A stretch of DNA of 64,000 bases from Bryobacteraceae bacterium (GTDB taxonomy: Bacteria; Acidobacteriota; Terriglobia; Bryobacterales; Bryobacteraceae): NCBI GenBank assembly GCA_019748195.1, contig JAIEPW010000063.1, positions 17,464 to 81,463 of the forward strand, written 5' to 3'. Below, in pieces: positions 52,276-60,202 of this stretch. The notes under the pieces are model-generated. The model saw nothing but the letters and a program-made list of their open reading frames with translations. It ran no database searches and was not told the origin of the DNA. The position numbers and the translations under genes are program-made. Each line of letters starts with the position of its first letter. Within the stretch, counting starts at the first letter, position 1.

Positions 52276-52605
52276 ATGCGGACTGTTGCCTTTCTGGCGA
52301 TGATTGCCCTGCTGGTGGTGGCGAATTGCTACGCCACCTGCCTGGTGAACCCGCACTCGGCCGCCGTTCCCGCCGGCGCCCCTCCGTGCCATCAGCAGAA
52401 AGCGCCCGCTCCCGATGAGGCCGGCGGCTGCACCCACGATGTGTGGAAGGAGCAGAGAGCCGCGCAGGACGTGTTCGGCGATTCGCTGATCGCCTGCCAC
52501 CAGCCCCAGGCGGCGCCCCTTGCCTTCTTTTCCAGCGTCGCTTCGTTCGCGCCGGACGGGCCCGCCGCCCCTGCCGGCGGCGCTCCTCTTTGCCTTCGCA
52601 TCTGA
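52276..52605 (+). CDS. Small exported Cys/His-containing protein
   Basis: A 109-residue protein with an N-terminal hydrophobic segment (MRTVAFLAMIALLVVANCYA) and a low-complexity, Ala/Pro-rich mature part carrying scattered Cys and His (PPCHQQKAPA, GGCTHDVW, IACHQPQ, PLCL). The CHQ and CTH elements recall small proteins next to copper-export genes, but I cannot name a family. GAGAAAGG precedes the ATG. It heads the Cys/His-rich trio. Confidence 0.6.
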   Translation: MRTVAFLAMIALLVVANCYATCLVNPHSAAVPAGAPPCHQQKAPAPDEAGGCTHDVWKEQRAAQDVFGDSLIACHQPQAAPLAFFSSVASFAPDGPAAPAGGAPLCLRI

Positions 52606-52663
52606 TTCAACCCCCTTCTCTGCGTTGCGCGGTTTTTCGATTCCCAACAAACAGGAGATTGGT

Positions 52664-53848
52664 GTGTTGATTCGTTTTTCGATTGCTCTCGCTCTTGTCT
52701 TCGGGCCGGCGTTCGCCGCCGAGTCCATCACCCGGAAATCCGGGAAATTTGAAATCACCTTGCGGCTGCCCGAGGGCGGGCTGTTCCCGCAGGAAGAACA
52801 GCAGTTGGAATTCCGCGTGGCGGATTCCACCAATGTGGACCCGGTCCTCGGCGCGGCGCCCGTGATCCGCGCCCGCATCCGCGGCGCTATCGACATGCCC
52901 TCCATGCCCGGCATGGCCAAGTTCCAGGACATCGCCCATCCCGAAGGCGTGGCCGGCGACTACGGCTTGCACCCGACCTTCGCCCACGGCGGCGAATACC
53001 GCCTCCGCATGGAGATCGAGCCGCCCGGCGAAAAGCCATTCTCCGTGGAGTTCCCCCTGAACGTGGAGGACACGGCCCCCAAACGCAAGAATCTGGCCAA
53101 GCCCTTCCGCCTGGAAATGTCCGCCTCCCCCAAGAATCCCAAGGCCGGCGAACCCGTCGTGCTCACCCTGCGCTACCGGCGCGAGCCCACCCCTGGCGTC
53201 CCCAGGCCCGATCAGAAACCGAACGAAGTCATCACCAAATTCGAGCGCGTGCATGAAGAGCTCATGCACCTGATCGTGGTTCGCCGCGATCTCGGCGAGT
53301 TCGCGCACCAGCATCCGCAACTCGATGACTCCGGCACATTCCGCGTCACCTACACCTTCCCCAGCGCCGGCGAGTATCACCTGTTCGCCGATGCCGCGCC
53401 GCTCGGCGCCGGATCGCAGATCCTGATGGCAAAGCTGAAAGTCGGCGGCAAGGCCGGCGAGCCCTTCCAACTCGCCCGCGCCCGCGGCGCGGCGACCCCG
53501 GCTTCGCCGATCAAAGTCCAACTCGACTCGACCAGCGGCCTGCCCACTCGCAAAACCATCGCCGTGCAGGCCGCCGTCACCGATGAATCCGGCCGCGCGG
53601 TCACGGACCTGCAGCCGTACCTGGGCGCCCTGGGCCACTTCATTCTGATCCACGAAGACGGCGAAACCTTCGTCCACTCTCATCCCGATGAGCGCGAGCC
53701 CGGCGCGGGCCGCAACGGCATCATTCCTTTCCTGGTCCGCCTTCCCAAACCGGGTCTGTACCGGGGCTGGATTCAGGTGCAGCGGGACGGCAAGGTGATC
53801 ACCACCCCCTACGTGCTCGAAGCCGCCGCCGCGGGAGGAGCGCAATGA
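52664..53848 (+). CDS. Exported protein with His-rich metal-site-like motifs (YtkA/cupredoxin-like)
   Basis: A 394-residue protein with signal peptide (IRFSIALALVFGPAFA). The body seems to hold two or three beta-sandwich domains. The motifs DMPSMPGMAKFQD (Met-rich), LIVVRRDLGEFAHQHPQLD and HFILIHEDGETFVHSHPDE pair His residues as in YtkA/FixH-like proteins found next to copper-handling genes. GTG at 52664 is used, with AGGAG six bases upstream. Its TGA overlaps the next ATG. Copper or another soft metal is suspected, not shown. Confidence 0.65.
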   Translation: MLIRFSIALALVFGPAFAAESITRKSGKFEITLRLPEGGLFPQEEQQLEFRVADSTNVDPVLGAAPVIRARIRGAIDMPSMPGMAKFQDIAHPEGVAGDYGLHPTFAHGGEYRLRMEIEPPGEKPFSVEFPLNVEDTAPKRKNLAKPFRLEMSASPKNPKAGEPVVLTLRYRREPTPGVPRPDQKPNEVITKFERVHEELMHLIVVRRDLGEFAHQHPQLDDSGTFRVTYTFPSAGEYHLFADAAPLGAGSQILMAKLKVGGKAGEPFQLARARGAATPASPIKVQLDSTSGLPTRKTIAVQAAVTDESGRAVTDLQPYLGALGHFILIHEDGETFVHSHPDEREPGAGRNGIIPFLVRLPKPGLYRGWIQVQRDGKVITTPYVLEAAAAGGAQ

Positions 53849-55722
53849 GGCGAGCGATCGCGCTACTCGTCGCCGCGTCCTCAGCCTGGGCTCACGAGCC
53901 TTCGGGCCCGCGCAAGCCCTCCAAGGCCGACGCCGACCTCAAGATCGCGCGCGTGAAAATGGAGGAGGCGAAAAAGAAGCTCGCCGCCAAGGGCAAGTAC
54001 GCGTGCTGCATCCGCAAGCCCTGCGACCTCTGCGCCAAGCGCAACGGAAGCTGCGCCTGCGCCCTCAACATCGCCAAGGGCAAGGGCGCCTGCGGGGAAT
54101 GTCTCGCCGGATGGAAACGCGGCGAGGGCGCGTTGCAAGGCGTAAAAGCCGAGAACGTCAAACTGCTCCCCTCCACCGAACAAGCCCTGCCCGGCAAGCA
54201 CGAGCACCCGCCGGAGCTCGCCGAAGCCGAAGCGGCCATGAACCGCGCCAAGCGCATCCTGGTCAGCGAGAAACGCTACTCCTGCTGCATCCGCGGCGGT
54301 TGCGACGAATGCGCCCACGAAGCAAGCTGCCCCTGCGGCGCCGATCTCGCCGCGCAGGGCCCGGCGAGCTGCGCCCGCGTTCCCAAGGAGAAGCAAAAAG
54401 GCGTCTGCAGCCATTGCTATGACGGCTGGCACGCCGGTCATGGCTCGCTCCGCGGCGTCGACCTCTCCGAAGTCCAGATGAGCGACATGGCCGGCGAAAT
54501 GGACCAGATGATGTCCCCCGCCATGAGCACCGGCGTCGCCCAGAGCGGCTGGTATGCCTCCGGCACCGCGCAAATGCCGCGCTCCTCGCCCCTGTACATG
54601 GTCCACCGGCGAACCGAAAACTGGCTGTTCATGGTGATGGGTCAGGCCATGGCCGTGAACACCCAGCAGACCGGACCCCGCGGCGACGATGGCTGGTTCG
54701 CCGCCAACTACATCATGCCCATGGCCACGCGCCGCGTCGGCCGCGGCTATCTCACCATCCGCGGCATGTTCAGCTTCGAACCCGCCAGCGTCCGCGGCGG
54801 ATCGTACCCGCTGCTGTTCCAATCCGGCGAGACGTACCAGAACCGCCCCATCCTCGACGGCCAGCATCCCCATGACTTCATCATGGAGCTGGGCGCCGCC
54901 TATCAGCTCCCGCTGACCGAGCGCGTGTCGCTGAACTTCTATGCCGGACCGCGCGGCGAGCCCGCCCTCGGCCCTGTCGCCTATCCGCACCGCCTCTCTG
55001 CATCCGAGAATCCCCTGGCTGTTCTCGCGCACCACTACCAGGATTCCACGCATATCGCCAACAACGTCGTCACCGTCGGCGCCACCATCGGCAAGTTCAC
55101 CGTCGAAGGCTCCGGCTTCAACGGCCGCGAGCCCGATGAACGCCGCTGGAACCTGGAGCGCGGCGGGATCGACTCCTTTGCCGCGCGGCTCACCTTCAAC
55201 CCCACCCGAGCCTGGAGCGCGCAGTTCTCCGGCGGCCGCATCGAAGCTCGCGAGCCGGTCCACCCCGACAAGGCTTCCACCCGCCTCACCGCGTCGGTGA
55301 TGAACGTACAGCAGACGCAAAGCGGTTATGTCGCGACCACCGTTCTATGGGGCCAGAACCGCGACTACGAGGACGAGGGGCACGCGCATGTCTTCAATTC
55401 CTTCCTGGCGGAATCCACCTGGCGCTGGCGGCGGAACTGGATTTGGGGCCGCTTCGAATCGGTCACCGTTCCCCGAACGCTGGCCTTCCGCGGGTCGCCG
55501 CTGCTGCCCGTCATCGAGGAGGAGCCGATCGGGCGTGTCCAGGCCTACACCGCCGGATACTCGCGCGAGCTTCCCCGCCTCTCGCCCTGGCTCAGCACCG
55601 CGCTCGGCTCGCAGGTCACCTGGTATCAGGCGCCGGACACGCTCGAACGCTTCTACAACCGCTGGCCCGTCGGCGTGCAGTTCTTCCTGCGCGTCCGCCT
55701 CGCCGGCTCGCACACGCGATAG
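53845..55722 (+). CDS. Two Cys-rich modules fused to an outer-membrane-barrel-like domain
   Basis: A 625-residue exported protein (signal peptide to AWA, residue 16). Residues ~30-110 and ~125-215 are two related modules: YACCIRKPCDLCAKRNGSCA then GECLAGWKRGEGALQGV, and YSCCIRGGCDECAHEASCPC then CSHCYDGWHAGHGSLRGV, with 8 and 9 Cys. The remaining ~400 residues are beta-rich with alternating aromatics (NWLFMVMGQAMAVN, GYLTIRGMFSFEPA) and end in VGVQFFLRVRL, as in an outer membrane barrel. A Met/Asp-rich linker (MAGEMDQMMSPAMS) precedes it. ATG overlaps the previous stop. Soft-metal binding is plausible; function unknown. Confidence 0.7.
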   Translation: MRRAIALLVAASSAWAHEPSGPRKPSKADADLKIARVKMEEAKKKLAAKGKYACCIRKPCDLCAKRNGSCACALNIAKGKGACGECLAGWKRGEGALQGVKAENVKLLPSTEQALPGKHEHPPELAEAEAAMNRAKRILVSEKRYSCCIRGGCDECAHEASCPCGADLAAQGPASCARVPKEKQKGVCSHCYDGWHAGHGSLRGVDLSEVQMSDMAGEMDQMMSPAMSTGVAQSGWYASGTAQMPRSSPLYMVHRRTENWLFMVMGQAMAVNTQQTGPRGDDGWFAANYIMPMATRRVGRGYLTIRGMFSFEPASVRGGSYPLLFQSGETYQNRPILDGQHPHDFIMELGAAYQLPLTERVSLNFYAGPRGEPALGPVAYPHRLSASENPLAVLAHHYQDSTHIANNVVTVGATIGKFTVEGSGFNGREPDERRWNLERGGIDSFAARLTFNPTRAWSAQFSGGRIEAREPVHPDKASTRLTASVMNVQQTQSGYVATTVLWGQNRDYEDEGHAHVFNSFLAESTWRWRRNWIWGRFESVTVPRTLAFRGSPLLPVIEEEPIGRVQAYTAGYSRELPRLSPWLSTALGSQVTWYQAPDTLERFYNRWPVGVQFFLRVRLAGSHTR

Positions 55723-55726
55723 GACT

Positions 55727-56332
55727 TCACCGCTTCGCCAGCGGGATGACACACTTCAACGCGGTGTGCGTTGCCGAAAAGGCGCACACCTTCACATCCA
55801 CCAGACCGGCCGATTTCGAGGCCGCCATCACATCCGCCTGCGTGATCGTCTTCACTCCCTTGGGATAAATCACCCAGATGCCGCCCTCCGGCTTCAGGTT
55901 CTTGCGCAGCGCTTCCAACCGCTCCAGGTCCGCCGGCTTCGATGCCCCAAGAAAGATCAGGTCCAGCCCCGCCGTAACTCGCGTCCCCACCCGCGCGGCG
56001 CGCTTCTCAATTTCCGGAATCAGATCGCGATCCTCCACCCCCAGCACCGCGATCTTCTGCTCCGCCTTCACTCCCAGCTTGTCCAGCCGCGACGGCGGGT
56101 GCAGAATCTTGTCCGCCCATTTCCGGCTCGCCGCCCCAAGCTGCAGCCGCAGCGTTCCCTCCGAATGCCGCAGCACCAGGGCGCCGCCAACATCCTCCAC
56201 TTTCTTCAAATCCCGCGTCAGCAGCTTGACACGAAAGCCGCCCCGGAACAGGATGACGTCGCCCTCCAGTTGCGCCTTGCCTTCGCTGGTCTGATCGCCC
56301 CAGGTGGCGCTGCAATCTGCCTCGAGTCCCAC
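55727..56332 (-). CDS. DUF3052 family protein
   Basis: A ~201-residue cytoplasmic protein. Its second half shows the DUF3052 pattern: LDKLGVKAEQKIAVLGVED, DLIFLGASKPADLERLEALR, GGIWVIYPKGVKTITQADVM and a closing VKVCAFSATHTALKCVIPLA. Part of this resembles a Rossmann-like sheet. The start is uncertain: GTG at 56332 is used because it leaves the intergenic palindrome and promoter of the divergent ADOP gene outside the gene; an in-frame ATG at 56470 would run across them. Function unknown. Confidence 0.7.
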   Translation of the reverse strand: MGLEADCSATWGDQTSEGKAQLEGDVILFRGGFRVKLLTRDLKKVEDVGGALVLRHSEGTLRLQLGAASRKWADKILHPPSRLDKLGVKAEQKIAVLGVEDRDLIPEIEKRAARVGTRVTAGLDLIFLGASKPADLERLEALRKNLKPEGGIWVIYPKGVKTITQADVMAASKSAGLVDVKVCAFSATHTALKCVIPLAKR

Positions 56333-56380
56333 GGCACAAATTCTATACGAACACCGGCCGCGCTGCCCAAAATCGCAGCG

Positions 56381-56402
56381 CGGTGTCCGCGTTCGGACAC
56401 CG
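56381..56402. promoter_or_regulatory. Perfect nine-bp palindrome upstream of ADOP 3
   Basis: CGGTGTCCG and CGGACACCG flank a four-base CGTT centre. It lies between two divergent genes, so it is not a terminator for either; its centre is 50 bp upstream of the sigma-54-like -24 element, a normal place for an enhancer-binding protein. Confidence 0.55.
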
Positions 56403-56439
56403 GCGCCAGCCGCCTTCAACAAAACACGCCGGTTAGCGA

Positions 56440-56455
56440 CGGCCGTCGCGTTGCA
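56440..56455 (+). promoter_or_regulatory. Sigma-54-like promoter of ADOP 3
   Basis: CGGCCGTCGCGTTGCA has GG at 56441-56442 and GC at 56453-56454 with ten bases between, and a perfect TTGCA -12 element; the -24 half is poorer. Predicted RNA start is near 56466, about three bases before the ATG, so the mRNA would be nearly leaderless. Confidence 0.45.
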
Positions 56456-56468
56456 CACGCAGCTTCCC

Positions 56469-58853
56469 ATGACCAGGGATCTCCGATTCTGCCTGCGAAC
56501 GCTCCTTCAGAATCCCGGCTTCGCCCTCGTCACGGTCCTCACCATCGCGCTCGGCATCGGCGTTAACACCGCCATCTTCAGCGTGGTCAAGGCCGTGCTC
56601 CTCGATCCGCTTCCCTACCGGCATGCATCGCGCCTGGTCCGAATCAACGAGCACGTGCGCGGCAATCAGTTCAACTGCAGCTATCCGAATTACCTCGATT
56701 GGCGGCAGCGCAACCGGTCCTTCGAGGAGATGGCCATCTACAATCCGGCCATGGAAATGATTCTCGAAGGCGACCAGCCCGAGGCTGTCCCGGCGGCTCT
56801 CACCGAAAGTCACCTGTTCGCGATGCTGGGTCATCCTCCGGCGCTCGGGAGAACCTTCACCGCGCAGGAGGAAAACGGCAAGGATGCCGGCGTCGTCGTC
56901 CTGACCGGCAAGCTCTGGCGGCGCCGGTTCAACGCCGATCCGCAGGTGATCGGTCGGCAGGCGCGATTCGGCGGCTTCAGCTACACCGTCGTCGGCGTGC
57001 TCCCGCCCCAATTCGAGCTGGGCGCAACCGAAGTCTTCCTTCCCCTGAAGCCGGCGCTGAACGCCAACATGCTCGACCGCGGCAACCATCCCGGTTTCGC
57101 CGTAATCGCCCGGCTCAAGCCGGAGGTGACCCCGGAAAACGCCGGCCAGGAAATGCGCTCCATCGGCGCGGCGCTCGAACGCGAGTACCCCGTCGACAAC
57201 AAAGACACCTGGCCGGTCGTGACCCCGCTGCTCGATTTCTCCGTCGGCCGCGTTCGCCAGGTCCTGTTGATCCTGCTGGGCGCGGTGGCTCTGGTCCTGC
57301 TGATCGCCTGCGCCAATGTTGCCAGCGTCCTTCTGGCCCGGGCGGTCTCGCGCCGGCGCGAGATCGCCGTGCGCATGGCGCTGGGCGCGGGACGCCTGCG
57401 CGTCGTCCGGCTGCTCCTCGCCGAAAGCCTGACGCTGTCCGCCGTCGGCGGCGCCGCCGGCGTGCTTTTGGCCTGGTGGACCATGGATCTGCTTCGCGCC
57501 ATCCAGCCCGCGGTGCTGCCCCGCGCTTCTGGCATCGGGCTGGACTGGAAGGTGGTCGCCTACTCCGCCGGGCTCAGCGTCTTCACCGGACTGCTGTTCG
57601 GCCTGATTCCCGCGATTCAGGCCTCCCGTCCGGACCTCAACGGCAGCCTCAAGCGCGGCGATCGCACCTCGGCCGGAGGGCTGAAGCAGCGGGCGCGCTG
57701 GACCCTGGTGGCCGCCGAAGTCGCCATGGCGCTCGTGCTGCTGGCCGGCGCCGGCCTTCTGGTCCGCTCCCTCTGGTCTCTGGATGGCGTGGACCTCGGC
57801 TTTCGCGCCGCGTCCGTCTCCGTCGCCGAGTTGAAGCTCTACGGCCCCAAGTGGAACAATGACGCCATCCGCCAGTTCACCGGACGCCTGGTGGATGAGG
57901 CGAAGTCGCTGCCCGGCGTCGAGAGCGCGGCGGTGGCGTGGCCGCCGCTCGGCCGCGTCTTGACCTGGTCTCCCGGCGTGACGGTCCATCCCGAAGACGG
58001 CAAGCCGGGACGCGAGGGCATCGTCCAGGCCACCTCCGTATCGCCCGAATTCTTCCGCACGCTCGGCATTACCGTGCTCCGCGGACGCGTCTTCTCACTC
58101 CGCGACCAGCCCTACACGCCGCCCGTGGCGGTCGTGAATCAGGAGTTCGCCCGCATCTTCTTCGCCGGTGACAACGCTGTCGGCCGTAAGCTCAAGATGC
58201 AAGGCGCAACCGGACCGAACCAGTGGGCCGAGATTGTAGGCGTGGTCAGCAATGCCCGCCGCTTCGGCCCGGCGGTGAAGCCCGCGGCCGAAGTGTATTG
58301 GGCCTTCGCCCAGAACCCGATCTATGGACCCGCGTTGTTGCTGCGCGGCGGACCCGACGGAAGCGAAGCCGCATTGCGCAACCTGCTCAAGCCTCACCCC
58401 GGAGTTGTGCTGCACCGCTGGGACCGCTTCGAAAACCTCATGGCCGCCACCACCGACCGCTGGAAGTTCACCCGCACCCTGTTGGCGACCTTCGCCCTGC
58501 TGGCCCTCACCCTGGCGGCCATCGGCGTCTACGGCGTCATCTCCTACTCGGTCGCGCAGCGATCCCGTGAAATCGGCATCCGCATGGCCCTGGGAGCGCG
58601 CCGGCGAGAGATCGTCACGCTCGTCGCCCGGCAGAGCGTCTCGGCTGTTTTCTCCGGCATCGCCGTCGGCGTCCCGCTGTCGCTTCTGCTGACGCGCTTC
58701 TTGAAATCGCAACTGTTCGGCGTCGAGCCTTACGATCCGCTTACCCACGCTCTGGTGGCCGCGATGCTGGTGGCGATCGCCCTGGCGGCGTGCGCGATCC
58801 CGGCCCGCCGCGCCGCGTCCATCGACCCCGCGTCCGCCCTGCGCGCCGATTGA
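56469..58853 (+). CDS. ABC-type permease of the ADOP family (copy 3)
   Basis: A 794-residue duplicated permease: DLRFCLRTLLQNPGFALVTV leading into the first membrane segment, MacB-like periplasmic domain, FtsX block (LVLLIACANVASVLLARAVS), second periplasmic domain and final FtsX block with GIRMALGARRREIVTLVARQ. ATG at 56469 gives the family N-terminus; there is no clear Shine-Dalgarno site, in line with a very short leader. No ATPase gene is near. The three ADOPs of the window are clearly paralogous but not recent duplicates. Confidence 0.9.
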   Translation: MTRDLRFCLRTLLQNPGFALVTVLTIALGIGVNTAIFSVVKAVLLDPLPYRHASRLVRINEHVRGNQFNCSYPNYLDWRQRNRSFEEMAIYNPAMEMILEGDQPEAVPAALTESHLFAMLGHPPALGRTFTAQEENGKDAGVVVLTGKLWRRRFNADPQVIGRQARFGGFSYTVVGVLPPQFELGATEVFLPLKPALNANMLDRGNHPGFAVIARLKPEVTPENAGQEMRSIGAALEREYPVDNKDTWPVVTPLLDFSVGRVRQVLLILLGAVALVLLIACANVASVLLARAVSRRREIAVRMALGAGRLRVVRLLLAESLTLSAVGGAAGVLLAWWTMDLLRAIQPAVLPRASGIGLDWKVVAYSAGLSVFTGLLFGLIPAIQASRPDLNGSLKRGDRTSAGGLKQRARWTLVAAEVAMALVLLAGAGLLVRSLWSLDGVDLGFRAASVSVAELKLYGPKWNNDAIRQFTGRLVDEAKSLPGVESAAVAWPPLGRVLTWSPGVTVHPEDGKPGREGIVQATSVSPEFFRTLGITVLRGRVFSLRDQPYTPPVAVVNQEFARIFFAGDNAVGRKLKMQGATGPNQWAEIVGVVSNARRFGPAVKPAAEVYWAFAQNPIYGPALLLRGGPDGSEAALRNLLKPHPGVVLHRWDRFENLMAATTDRWKFTRTLLATFALLALTLAAIGVYGVISYSVAQRSREIGIRMALGARRREIVTLVARQSVSAVFSGIAVGVPLSLLLTRFLKSQLFGVEPYDPLTHALVAAMLVAIALAACAIPARRAASIDPASALRAD

Positions 58854-58887
58854 CTTTGCGCCCCGCGGCCGCTCTCGCGTACAGTAA

Positions 58888-60123
<1,236 letters not shown>

Positions 60124-60157
60124 TCCTCGCCTCGCGCTCGCTCCGGCCCGCCCGAAG

Positions 60158-60178
60158 CGCGCGCCTGCCCGGCGCGCG
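60158..60178. terminator. G+C-rich hairpin between convergent genes
   Basis: CGCGCGCC-TGCCC-GGCGCGCG is an eight-bp stem in the 79-bp gap between gdhA and the convergent fusion gene. It lacks a T tract but could act as a bidirectional terminator. Confidence 0.4.
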
Positions 60179-60202
60179 TCGCCGCGTACTTCCACCACCA
60201 CG

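Noticed and set aside
58850..58885. Sigma-70 promoter before gdhA (TTGACT ... TACAGT)
   Set aside because: The spacer is 24 bp, too long for a usable sigma-70 promoter.
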